DNA from: Ga0077560 sp046330435 | GTDB lineage: Bacteria; Actinomycetota; Thermoleophilia; Miltoncostaeales; Miltoncostaeaceae | Direction of reading: 5' to 3' | Assembly: GCA_046330435.1 (NCBI GenBank) | Contig: JAXLST010000014.1 | Location: 93,805-157,804 of the forward strand | DNA length: 64,000 bases | Part shown: piece by piece, positions 1-7,442 of the stretch | Layout of the letters: each line of letters starts with the position of its first letter | Numbering within the stretch: the stretch's first letter is position 1 | Made by a program: the position numbers and the translations under genes | The notes under the pieces: model-generated | The model's database searches: none | Told to the model about the DNA's origin: nothing | Seen by the model: the letters and a program-made list of their open reading frames with translations, nothing else

Positions 1-20
1 TTCGAGTCCGTTACTGGGCT
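1..20 (+). tRNA. 3' end of a tRNA, probably tRNA-Thr (partial)
   Basis: The window opens inside a T-loop (TTCGAGT) followed by the 3' T-stem strand CCGTT, the 3' acceptor strand ACTGGGC and a U at the discriminator position. No CCA is encoded. The anticodon lies upstream of the window, so the isotype cannot be read. A Thr-Met tRNA pair is common in actinobacteria and Thr tRNAs there often carry U73, so tRNA-Thr is an inference from the neighbouring CAT tRNA. Confidence 0.7.
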
Positions 21-33
21 TCACCACGGTCGT

Positions 34-107
34 GGCGGAGTAGCTCAGTCGGTTAGAGCAGCGGAATCATAATCCGCGTGTCGGGGGTTCGAGTCCCTCC
101 TCCGCTA
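34..107 (+). tRNA. tRNA with anticodon CAT (elongator Met, or Ile2)
   Basis: A full cloverleaf can be drawn. Acceptor strands are 34-40 and 100-106, with a terminal G-U pair. D arm GCTC/GAGC follows, then the anticodon stem GCGGA/TCCGC around the loop ATCATAA (66-72), giving anticodon CAT at 68-70, and the T arm GGGGG-TTCGAGT-CCCTC. The discriminator is A107 and CCA is not encoded. The anticodon stem lacks the three G-C pairs of initiator tRNA and the first acceptor pair is not a C-A mismatch, so this is not fMet. Elongator Met is likely; a lysidine-modified Ile2 tRNA cannot be excluded. Confidence 0.9.
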
Positions 108-112
108 CCTCA

Positions 113-138
113 AAGGCCCGCAGATGCGGGCCTTTTTT
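113..138 (+). terminator. Intrinsic terminator after the tRNA pair
   Basis: A 9-bp stem (AAGGCCCGC / GCGGGCCTT) with loop AGAT is followed directly by a run of six T. This is a classic rho-independent terminator just downstream of the CAT tRNA. Confidence 0.88.
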
Positions 139-255
139 CGTTCCGCGAAGCTCGGCCGACCCGTCCGGACGGCGCGAGGGCAACCCCCGCCCGGGGGGCG
201 ACGCGGTGCCGCGCGCGCCGTCCGCACGGCCGGTGTCCCGGCGGCCCCGCGGGGC

Positions 256-261
256 TACCTT
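256..261 (+). promoter_or_regulatory. -10-like element TACCTT before the tRNA-like gene
   Basis: TACCTT ends 7 nt before the first base of the tRNA-like gene at 269, the spacing expected if transcription starts at or next to the mature 5' end. No clear -35 hexamer is visible. It implies the tRNA-like element may be transcribed by itself. Confidence 0.4.
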
Positions 262-268
262 GATGTCA

Positions 269-347
269 GGCCTCGTAGCTCAGTGGAACAGAGCACAGGA
301 TGTCTCAGCCTGGAGTCGGACGGTTCGAGCCCGTCCCGGGGCCACCA
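269..347 (+). tRNA. Non-canonical tRNA-like gene, closest to tRNA-Arg(TCT)
   Basis: The element folds as a cloverleaf with encoded CCA (345-347) and discriminator A344. Acceptor 269-275/337-343 has 7 bp, the D stem GCTC/GAGC is perfect, and the T helix 318-323/331-336 has 6 bp instead of 5, giving a 13-bp acceptor-T helix. The anticodon arm CAGGA-TGTCTCA-GCCTG has an A-G mismatch at its inner pair, and the loop reads TCT at the anticodon position, but position 33 is G instead of the near-universal U and position 37 is a pyrimidine. It may be a decayed tRNA-Arg, a tRNA-like RNA with another role, or a real tRNA damaged by sequencing errors. A -10-like element lies in front. Confidence 0.5.
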
Positions 348-355
348 ACTCCCGT

Positions 356-988
356 TCAGCGCATCTTCGGGTCGACGTACAGGTCGTCGATCCGGAGCGC
401 GCTGTCGGCCGGCGCGATGATGGTGATGCGGATGCGGCCCCAGCCGGTGCCGTCCACCGCGATCTTGTTGGTCTTCACGCGGATCTGCGGGGTGAGGCCC
501 CACGTCCCGGAGGGCGGGACGAGACTGGCCGCCCCGTGCACGGTGTTGCCGTCGGCGGACAGGTAGGTGACCTCGACGCCGTACGCCCCGGGGGCCGCGG
601 CGAGGGCCTTGGTGAAGAACCGGAACGTGGGTGTGGTGGCGTTCGCGCAGATGGGCGGGCTGGTGGCCGTCGCGCCCGGGGCGAGCTCCAAGGACCTGGT
701 GTCGGCCACGGGACCCGAGGCGTACGCGGGGTCCGCGACGACCGTGCCGCCCCCGGACACCGTCCAGCCGTCGTACGCGCCCTCGAAGGAGCCCTGCGCG
801 GCCAGCGTGTAGAGGTTCACGTCCCCGAACGGCAGCAGCGCCTGGCTGAACACCTGGCTCGTGCAGTCGCCCGTGGCCGTCGCCGTCGCGGGCGCGGCGG
901 CGGTCTTGGCGGCCGCCGCCACCTGGGCGGTCAGGGCGAGGGCGGTCAGGGCGAGGGCGGCTGCGCCGGTGCGGCTGCGGAGCTGCAT
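356..988 (-). CDS. Secreted protein of unknown function
   Basis: 210 aa. The start ATG at 988 is chosen because GAGAGG lies about 8 nt upstream and it begins a clear signal peptide (MQLRSRTG followed by an Ala/Leu-rich segment ending near VAAAA). The mature part is Gly/Thr/Val-rich with alternating strands and reads like a beta-sandwich or carbohydrate-binding-like module. Its C-terminus (RITIIAPADSALRIDDLYVD) resembles the last strands of such modules. No catalytic motif is visible. It stands alone, divergent from the diguanylate cyclase gene at 1202. The fold is inferred only from residue pattern. Confidence 0.72.
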   Translation of the reverse strand: MQLRSRTGAAALALTALALTAQVAAAAKTAAAPATATATGDCTSQVFSQALLPFGDVNLYTLAAQGSFEGAYDGWTVSGGGTVVADPAYASGPVADTRSLELAPGATATSPPICANATTPTFRFFTKALAAAPGAYGVEVTYLSADGNTVHGAASLVPPSGTWGLTPQIRVKTNKIAVDGTGWGRIRITIIAPADSALRIDDLYVDPKMR

Positions 989-1074
989 TCGGGATGGTTC
1001 CTCTCGTCGGGGCGGGAGCGCTACAGAGGGGTGATCGGCAGGCGGGCGCCGCATGGACGCCGGAGTAGAGGAAC

Positions 1075-1107
1075 CTCACGGGTCCGCGCCCGCGTCCGGC
1101 CCGTGAG
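1075..1107. repeat. Inverted repeat between divergent genes
   Basis: CTCACGGG (1075-1082) and CCCGTGAG (1100-1107) form a perfect 8-bp inverted repeat with a 17-bp spacer. It sits in the 213-bp gap between the secreted-protein gene (start 988, -) and the cyclase gene (start 1202, +), so it could be an operator for one or both. No function can be assigned. Confidence 0.4.
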
Positions 1108-1201
1108 ACGCCGGCGGTCGCACGGCAGCAGGGCCGGGTCCCGGGACGCGAGATGACACCGGTCCCGTTGGGTCCGCGCCGGCGCTGCCGATCCACTTGG
1201 G

Positions 1202-3502
1202 GTGCGCCTCCGTTCCACCGCCGCCGCCGGGCTGCTCGCGGCCCTGCTGCTGCTCACCGCGATCGCGTCGGCGACCGCGTGGGCGATCGAGAAGGGCAAC
1301 GCCGCGGACCGGCGCAGCAGGCTCGCCGACCGCGTGGCGACCCGCGTCGAGGACTTCGACGCGCGCATGCTGCTGGGCGTCGAGGGGGCGCAGGGGCTCT
1401 ACGCAGCATCCGACGAGGTGTCCCGCGCCGAGTTCACCCGGTACGCCCGGAACATCCTGCGGCAGTCCGGGCTCGACCGGCTCGACTGGATCGAGCGCGT
1501 CCCCCCTGCGCGCCGCGCGGACTGGGAGCGGCGCAACGGGATGGTCCTGCAGGGCGCCGGCAGCACCGGCGACGCGTACGTCATCACCTATCAGGCGCCC
1601 GTCCGCGGCGGCGGGAGCGTCGTGGGCGCCGACCTGCGCCGCAGCGCCGACCGATCGGCGGCGATGGGCCTCGCCCGCGACACCGGCCGCGCCCAGGCGA
1701 CCGCCCCGCTGCAGCTGCTCGACACCTGGGAGCGCGGCTTCGTGATCTACGCGCCCGTCTACGAGGGCGGTGTGACGCCCACCACCCTCGACGCGCGGCG
1801 GACGCGCCTCATCGGGTTCGTCGCCGGGGTGCAGCGGGCGGAGGCCCTGCCGGCCTACCTCCGGGCGAACGCCGACGGCGACGCCGGCATCACCGTCTGG
1901 GACCGGGACCGGGTGCTGGTGTCGTCCGGGGAGCCCCGGGACGGCGCCGAGATCCGGAGCGTCTCGTTCACGGGGCGGGTGTGGACGGTGGTCGTCGACG
2001 GGGGCCCCTCACCGAGCCCGATGCTCGCCGTCATGACGGCCCTGGTGGGCCTGGTGGTGTCGGCCGCCACGGCGGGGCTGCTGGCGTCGAGCGGGCGCCG
2101 GGAGCGCTACGCCCAGCAGCTCCTGGGTGAGCGGATGGCGGAGCGCGATCGCGCCGAGGCCGCCCTGCAGGAGAGCGAGGAACGGCACCGGCTGATGCTG
2201 GAGACCTCCGCGGACCCCATCGTCACGATGGACGAGGAGGGGGTCATCCGGTCCGCCAACGCCGCGGTGCGGACCGTGCTGCGCTGGGACCCCGCAGAGC
2301 TGGTCGGCCGGAACGTCGAGGTGCTCATGCCGGAGGGCCAGCGCGCCATGCACGCCCGGCACGTCGCCGACCGCGTGGCGGGCGCCCCCGCGCGGGTCAT
2401 CGGCCGGGCGCGGGAGATCCGCGCGCTGCGCGGCGACGGGGTGCAGATCCCCGTGGTCATCGCGCTCAGCGAGTCGATGGTGGGGGGCCGGCTGCTGTTC
2501 ACCGGGATCATCCACGACATGACCGAGCGGCGCGCCGCTGAGGACGCGATCCGCCGGAGCGAGCGCGAGCAGGCCGCGCTGCTGTCCATCGCCACGGCCG
2601 TCGCCTCCGACGAGCCCGAGCAGGTGGTGTTCGACCGCATCGCCGAGGCCGCGGCGGGCATCACCGGCGCCGACTCCGCCACGATCCTGCGCGAGATGGA
2701 GCCGGACTTCGGCCGCGTGCTCGGCGCGTGGGCGACCGGGGACGCACGGGCCGCGCGGGTGGGCGACCGGGTGCCGTTCGCCGCCGCCGAGTGCCGGGGG
2801 CGCGTGACGAGCGGCATCCGGGTGGAGGGCCGCCCCTGGGGGCGCCTGGTGGTCGAGAGCGACGACCCGGCGGCGCTCACCGGCGCCGCCGCCCGCCTGG
2901 AGCGGTTCGCCGCGATCACCGCGCTGGCGGTGACCTCCGCCGAGGCCCGGCGCAGCCTCGCGCACCTGGCCGCGACGGATCCGCTCACCGGCCTGTGGAA
3001 CAAGCGGACCTTCGCGGAGCGCCTGGAACAGGAGCTGGCGGCCGCCCGCCGCGACGGGGTGCCCCTCACGCTCGCCGTGCTGGACCTCGACCACTTCAAG
3101 CGGGTCAACGACACGCACGGCCACGACGTGGGGGACGACGTCCTGGTGGAACTCGCCCGGAGGCTCCAGGCGACGGTGCGCGACGGCGAGGTGCTCGCCC
3201 GGGTCGGCGGCGAGGAGTTCGCGTGGATCCTGCCGCGAACCGACGGGATCCAGGGGTTCCAGGCGGCGGAGCGCGCACGCGCCGGCATCGCCCGGGAGCC
3301 CTTCCCCGGGGTGGGGCGCCTCACCATGTCGGCCGGGGTGTGCGACATCTCGGAGGCGGCGGGCGCCGACGAGCTGTTCCGCAACGCGGACGCCGCCCTG
3401 TACTGGGCGAAGCGCTCCGGGCGGGACCGCTGCTTCCGGTACACCCGTGAGGCGATGGACGTGCTGGCGGTGGACGAGCGGGGGCTGCCGCCCGTTCCTT
3501 GA
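1202..3502 (+). CDS. CHASE-PAS-GAF-GGDEF diguanylate cyclase
   Basis: 766 aa, predicted to make cyclic di-GMP in response to an extracellular signal. An N-terminal TM helix (about 7-28) and a second helix (about 270-292, MLAVMTALVGLVV) flank an extracytoplasmic CHASE domain containing GLYAASDEVSRAEF. A PAS domain (about 330-440, LMLETSADPIVTMDEEG) and a GAF domain (about 455-590) follow. The C-terminal GGDEF domain begins at DPLTGLWNKRTF and has the active-site signature GGEEF. The usual upstream inhibitory RxxD site reads RDGE. The GTG start has no good ribosome-binding site, so the exact N-terminus is uncertain. It lies upstream of STAS and GAF-ANTAR genes on the same strand. Confidence 0.93.
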   Translation: MRLRSTAAAGLLAALLLLTAIASATAWAIEKGNAADRRSRLADRVATRVEDFDARMLLGVEGAQGLYAASDEVSRAEFTRYARNILRQSGLDRLDWIERVPPARRADWERRNGMVLQGAGSTGDAYVITYQAPVRGGGSVVGADLRRSADRSAAMGLARDTGRAQATAPLQLLDTWERGFVIYAPVYEGGVTPTTLDARRTRLIGFVAGVQRAEALPAYLRANADGDAGITVWDRDRVLVSSGEPRDGAEIRSVSFTGRVWTVVVDGGPSPSPMLAVMTALVGLVVSAATAGLLASSGRRERYAQQLLGERMAERDRAEAALQESEERHRLMLETSADPIVTMDEEGVIRSANAAVRTVLRWDPAELVGRNVEVLMPEGQRAMHARHVADRVAGAPARVIGRAREIRALRGDGVQIPVVIALSESMVGGRLLFTGIIHDMTERRAAEDAIRRSEREQAALLSIATAVASDEPEQVVFDRIAEAAAGITGADSATILREMEPDFGRVLGAWATGDARAARVGDRVPFAAAECRGRVTSGIRVEGRPWGRLVVESDDPAALTGAAARLERFAAITALAVTSAEARRSLAHLAATDPLTGLWNKRTFAERLEQELAAARRDGVPLTLAVLDLDHFKRVNDTHGHDVGDDVLVELARRLQATVRDGEVLARVGGEEFAWILPRTDGIQGFQAAERARAGIAREPFPGVGRLTMSAGVCDISEAAGADELFRNADAALYWAKRSGRDRCFRYTREAMDVLAVDERGLPPVP

Positions 3503-3631
3503 CCGGATCATGGCCGGGGGGCGTTGACCGCTCCGGGCCCCGATGGCACCATCGTGCGGTCGCCGCGTTCGCGTGGCGCAGATGGTCCGCCCTGACCCCG
3601 CGGACGACCCCTTGATGTGGAGGAGTGTCGT

Positions 3632-4018
3632 TTGTGGGAGTCCCCCGGCGCCGATGCGCCGTGGCAGGAGGACCCGCCGGAGCAGCGCGTCCGCCTCACC
3701 GTGACCGCCCATGCGGGCGAGGACGCGACGGACATCACCCTGGACGGGGAGCTCGACCTCGCCACGGTGCACCTGCTCCGCAGGGCGCTGTACGACGCCG
3801 CCTGGGGGCCGGAGACGGTGCGCGTCGACGTCCGCCGGGCGACGTTCATGGACCTGCCGTCCCTGCGGGTGCTGCTGGACGCCGACCGCAACCTCGCCGC
3901 GTACGGCCGGCGACTGGTCGTGATCGTCGCGCCGGGGCGGCGGCCGCGGGTGATGACGGTGCTGTCCCTCGCGACCGGGCTGACCGTCGTGGAGCGCCCG
4001 GATGGGCAGACGCCGTAG
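3632..4018 (+). CDS. STAS-domain protein (anti-anti-sigma-like)
   Basis: 128 aa. A TTG start at 3632 is preferred over the in-frame GTG at 3617 because GGAGGAG (3619-3625) lies 6 nt before it and would overlap the GTG. The STAS fold is recognisable: ITLDGELDLATVHLLRRAL, then RVDVRRATFMDLPSLRVLL, then VIVAPGRRPRVMTVLSLATGL. The usual phosphorylation motif D-S-x-G-L reads MDLPSL here, so regulation by an anti-sigma kinase is doubtful. The stop overlaps the start of the GAF-ANTAR gene by 17 bp, so the two are probably co-translated and may act together. Confidence 0.85.
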   Translation: MWESPGADAPWQEDPPEQRVRLTVTAHAGEDATDITLDGELDLATVHLLRRALYDAAWGPETVRVDVRRATFMDLPSLRVLLDADRNLAAYGRRLVVIVAPGRRPRVMTVLSLATGLTVVERPDGQTP

Positions 4019-4760
4019 ATTGAGCGTGATGGGGACACCGGGTCGACGCGCGCCGCATGTGGATGCCGACGCCCTGGGGCGGAGCATCGCGGGCCTCACG
4101 GCGCGTGACGTGGCCGCCCCGGCGAACGGCGGCGACGCCGTGGCCGCGGTCGTGCGGGCCGCCGCGGAGATCTTCGCGGTGAGCGGCGTGGGGCTCATGC
4201 TCATCGCCGACGACCAGATCCTGCGGTACGTCGCCGCGAGCGACGCCCGCGCCGCCGAGCTGGAGCGCGCCCAGGAGGAGATGGGGATCGGCCCGTGCGT
4301 GGACAGCTTCGTGCACGAGGAGCTCGTCACCACGCCGGACGTCCTGGACGACCCCCGCTGGCCGGCCCTGGGCGACCGGATCGCGCCGCACGGCGTGCGG
4401 GCGGTGATGGGCACCCCGACGCGCCTGGGCGCCACCGTGGTGGGGTCCCTCAACGTCTACCGGGACGTCCCGTACGAGTGGGACGACAGCGACGTGGACG
4501 CGGTCGCCGCCTACAACCGGGTGATCGAGCACCAGCTCGCGTCGGCGCTCACCGCCGACCGGCAGGACGCCCTCATCGGGCAGCTCCAGCACGCCCTGGA
4601 GCACCGGGTGCAGATCGAGCGCGCCATCGGGATGGTGATGGGCCAGGACGGCCTCGATCCCGTGGCCGCGTTCAACCGCCTGCGCGCCACCGCCCGGGCG
4701 GAGCGGCGGCGCGTCGCGGAGGTCGCCGGCGAGGTCCTCGCGGGACGCCGCCTGGCCTGA
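4002..4760 (+). CDS. GAF and ANTAR domain protein (putative RNA-binding antiterminator)
   Basis: 252 aa. The GAF sensor domain spans about 45-180 (FAVSGVGLMLIADDQILRYV through NVYRDVPYEWDDSD). The C-terminal ANTAR domain is about 195-250, with the characteristic helices LQHALEHRVQIERAIGMVMG and AFNRLRATARAERRRVAEV. ANTAR proteins bind paired RNA hairpins and prevent termination; the target here is unknown. The start at 4002 has GGAG 8 nt upstream; an ATG at 4029 is an alternative. It overlaps the STAS gene and ends 6 bp before the convergent gene at 4767. Confidence 0.9.
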   Translation: MGRRRRLSVMGTPGRRAPHVDADALGRSIAGLTARDVAAPANGGDAVAAVVRAAAEIFAVSGVGLMLIADDQILRYVAASDARAAELERAQEEMGIGPCVDSFVHEELVTTPDVLDDPRWPALGDRIAPHGVRAVMGTPTRLGATVVGSLNVYRDVPYEWDDSDVDAVAAYNRVIEHQLASALTADRQDALIGQLQHALEHRVQIERAIGMVMGQDGLDPVAAFNRLRATARAERRRVAEVAGEVLAGRRLA

Positions 4761-4766
4761 CCGGCC

Positions 4767-6158
4767 TCAGCCGAAGGTGATGGTGACGGGGAAGGCGACC
4801 CGGTCGTCGAGGACGTACCGCGACCCGTCGAACCGGGCGACGCGGACCTCGAGACGTCCGCGCTCGCCGAGCACCGCCTCGTCCTGGGACGGACCGCGCA
4901 GCCGCGCCACGGCCGTCCTGCCGGCGTCGAGCCGCGCGATGCGTCCGCGACGCAGCACGGGGGGTGCCCCGGGGACGCGCAGAACCGCGACGACCCGCAC
5001 GTCCCGCTCCACCGACGTACCGGTGTTCTGTACCGAGACCACCCAGGTGAGTTCGTTGGAGGCCGGGATGCCGGCCCCTGCGACGGTCAGCCGCCGGAGA
5101 GACGGGGTGGCGACCACCCGCGCGATCCATGTGCCGCGCCGCCCGACGGGTGTCGGCTCGGGCGCGGTCTGAGGAGCCGGCGCTGGCGCGACCGGGTCGA
5201 CTCCGGCGGCTGAGGGCGGTGCCTCGGTCACCGGGGTCGCGGCGGGATTCGTCACCGGGTCGGGGCCAACCGAATCCGGGACCGGCACCGGTGAGGTGCC
5301 GGCGACGGCGTCCGGGCCGACCGAGTCGGGCACCGTCACAGCGGTCGGCACCCGGGGCGCATCGCCGGCCAGGAGGTCCACCGTCACCCACGGCAGCCCG
5401 CGCCGAGTGCGTCCGTACGCCCAACGATCGGTCCCGGAGGGCAACCGCACACGAGGCGCCGAAGGGCCGATCAGCGTGACGCGGTTCGGCACGGTCCCGC
5501 GGACGACGAACACCGCCGCATTGCCGCGCACCGATGTGGTCAACCGTCCAAGGCGCACGGCCGTTATGCCGTCGGGCACGAGGAGACCGACATGCGCCTC
5601 GCGGACCCACTCCGCCCGGGCCGCGAGAACGCCGTAGTTGGCCAACGTGTCCCCGGCGACGCAATCGGCGTCCTGCGTCGCCTGACGCGGCCCGCCTCCC
5701 GGAACGCCCGGGCTGGGCGGCATGGGACGGACCGCGAGCAGGCACGCCGCGAGCGGGCCGTCCCCGCGGGCGGCGAAGAACCGGAAACGCGACGTCGCGG
5801 CCACGCGGCGAGCGGAGGACAGGGCCACGGTGCCGTCGGCATCGCCCGGATCCACGAGTCGGTCCGCAGGTGTGGCGTCCCGGTCCAGGGCAGAGATGGT
5901 GGGGAACGGGGTCGAGGGGCGGGGGGCGGCGGGCAGCGGGTCCCTGGCGCCACGCGGCAGGGCGAGCACGAGGATGCCGCCCAGACCGCCGACCATGGCC
6001 ACGGTCGCCGAGATGGACGCGATGCGGCGCACCCGCGCCCGGCGACGGCCCGACGTGAGCGCCCCGAGCGCGGCGCCGCGCACGAGGTCCGTGCGAGCGG
6101 GGTCGACGTCGCCGCGCTCCGCGAGGCGTCCGCGGAGGTCCTGCTCCAGCGTGGTCAT
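4767..6158 (-). CDS. Membrane protein partner of the ECF sigma factor (putative anti-sigma)
   Basis: 463 aa, starting in a 4-bp ATGA overlap with the sigma gene. A short cytoplasmic N-terminus (MTTLEQDLRGRLAERGDVDP) is followed by one TM helix at about 45-68 (ISATVAMVGGLGGILVLAL), a large extracytoplasmic part, a Pro/Val-rich linker holding two copies of VPDSVGPD, and a C-terminal beta-sandwich resembling CARDB domains (VVSVQNTGTSVERDVRVVAVL). The position after the sigma gene and the topology suggest an anti-sigma factor. No HxxxCxxC zinc motif is present in the short N-terminus, so the sigma-binding mode is not evident. Confidence 0.75.
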   Translation of the reverse strand: MTTLEQDLRGRLAERGDVDPARTDLVRGAALGALTSGRRRARVRRIASISATVAMVGGLGGILVLALPRGARDPLPAAPRPSTPFPTISALDRDATPADRLVDPGDADGTVALSSARRVAATSRFRFFAARGDGPLAACLLAVRPMPPSPGVPGGGPRQATQDADCVAGDTLANYGVLAARAEWVREAHVGLLVPDGITAVRLGRLTTSVRGNAAVFVVRGTVPNRVTLIGPSAPRVRLPSGTDRWAYGRTRRGLPWVTVDLLAGDAPRVPTAVTVPDSVGPDAVAGTSPVPVPDSVGPDPVTNPAATPVTEAPPSAAGVDPVAPAPAPQTAPEPTPVGRRGTWIARVVATPSLRRLTVAGAGIPASNELTWVVSVQNTGTSVERDVRVVAVLRVPGAPPVLRRGRIARLDAGRTAVARLRGPSQDEAVLGERGRLEVRVARFDGSRYVLDDRVAFPVTITFG

Positions 6159-6670
6159 CGCGCCACCCCCTCGAGCGTCGCGCGGAGGTCCTCGAGACCG
6201 CGCGCGATCCGGGACTTCACCGTCCCCACGGGCACGTCGATCGCCTCGGCGATCTCCGTGGGCGTGAGGTCCATGCCGTAGCGCAGCGCCACCGCGACGC
6301 GCCGGTCCGGCGCGAGGCCGCGGATCGCATCGGCCAGCACGCCGCCGGGCGGGGCGTCGCTCATCCCCGGCGCCGGGAGCCCCTCCTCCAGCGCCACGAG
6401 CCGCCGCGTGTCGCGCAGCACGTTCAGCGATCCGTTCACCACGATGCGCCGCAGCCAGACGCCGAACGGCCTGCGGCCGTCGAACCGGGCCAACTGCCCG
6501 AACGCGCGGACGATCGATTCCTGGGCGACGTCCTCGGCGACGGCGCTGCGGCCGAGGATCGTGCGGGCGGTGCGGACCGCGTCGGGCCACACCAGGTCGA
6601 ACAGCTCGGTGGCGGCCTCGTCCGAGCCCTGGCGGGCGCGGCGGACCAGCTCTGCGTGGGGATCGTGCAT
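6155..6670 (-). CDS. ECF-family RNA polymerase sigma factor
   Basis: 171 aa, the normal size for an ECF sigma factor. Region 2 contains ELFDLVWPDAVRTARTIL and AEDVAQESIVRAFGQLARFD; region 4 contains LTPTEIAEAIDVPVGTVKSR, a typical helix-turn-helix. It is the first gene of a two-gene operon with the TM protein at 4767-6158, translationally coupled through ATGA. Such pairs usually respond to envelope signals. The signal is not readable here. Confidence 0.94.
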   Translation of the reverse strand: MHDPHAELVRRARQGSDEAATELFDLVWPDAVRTARTILGRSAVAEDVAQESIVRAFGQLARFDGRRPFGVWLRRIVVNGSLNVLRDTRRLVALEEGLPAPGMSDAPPGGVLADAIRGLAPDRRVAVALRYGMDLTPTEIAEAIDVPVGTVKSRIARGLEDLRATLEGVAR

Positions 6671-6722
6671 CGCACCCTCAACACGCGGGGACGGCCGCCG
6701 GTTCCCGGCCGGGCGACGATTC

Positions 6723-7442
6723 CTAGGGGAGCTCCATCCGGGACAGGCGGCGCCCGCCCGCCCACACGCCCACGGCGCTCACGGCGATGAGCACCACGAC
6801 CGCGGTGACCGCACCCACCGGCGGCACGCGGAACTCCTCCGCCCCGGGGACGCCCTCGGCGACCAGCCGCCTGCCGTAGGCGCCCAGGGAGAGCTTGTCC
6901 GCGGAGTCCGCGAACGTCGCGATCGTGGCCTCCCACAGCACGATGTAGAGCAGGCCCAGGATGATCGCGCGGCGCACCAGCAGCGCCAGCAGCACCCCCA
7001 GGGCGGCGTAGGCCAGGGACGCGAGGGCCACCGCCACCACCAGCCACAGCAGCCCGCGGGCGCCCATGCCGCCGCCCAGCCCGAGCCAGGCCGCCCCGGC
7101 CGTGGCCGGCACCAGCAGCACCAGGGCCATCAGCCAGGCCGCGAGCACCCAGGCCCCCGCCAGGCGCACCCGGGACACGGGGGTGGCGGCCAGGTACAGG
7201 ATCGTCCAGTCCTCCCGCTCGTCCCCCACCACGCTCGCCCCCAAGACCAGGGCCACGAACGCCACCACCGTGGGGATCGTGAGGGACTCGGTGACCTCGG
7301 CGTACCGGTCGAGCCAGCGGAACTCGTCGGCGCGCACCCGGATGAGCACGGCGATGGCGCCGGCGATCACGCTCAGCACGCCCAGGACCCACGTGCGGCG
7401 GGCGCCCAGCAGGGCGCGCAGCGCGATGGACACGGGCGTCAT
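6723..7442 (-). CDS. ABC-2 type transporter permease
   Basis: 239 aa with about six hydrophobic segments, for example VLGVLSVIAGAIAVLI, IPTVVAFVALVLGASVV and AVTAVVVLIAVSAVGVWAGG. The cytoplasmic stretch GDEREDWTILYLAATPVSRVRL is typical of ABC-2 permeases of the NatB/YhaP kind. Start ATG 7442 overlaps the stop of the upstream ATPase gene as ATGA. It is the last gene of a four-gene operon with two ATPases and two permeases. The substrate is unknown. Confidence 0.9.
   Translation of the reverse strand: MTPVSIALRALLGARRTWVLGVLSVIAGAIAVLIRVRADEFRWLDRYAEVTESLTIPTVVAFVALVLGASVVGDEREDWTILYLAATPVSRVRLAGAWVLAAWLMALVLLVPATAGAAWLGLGGGMGARGLLWLVVAVALASLAYAALGVLLALLVRRAIILGLLYIVLWEATIATFADSADKLSLGAYGRRLVAEGVPGAEEFRVPPVGAVTAVVVLIAVSAVGVWAGGRRLSRMELP

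Noticed and set aside
34..107. Initiator tRNA-fMet
   Set aside because: The anticodon stem lacks the three consecutive G-C pairs and the first acceptor base is not an unpaired C.
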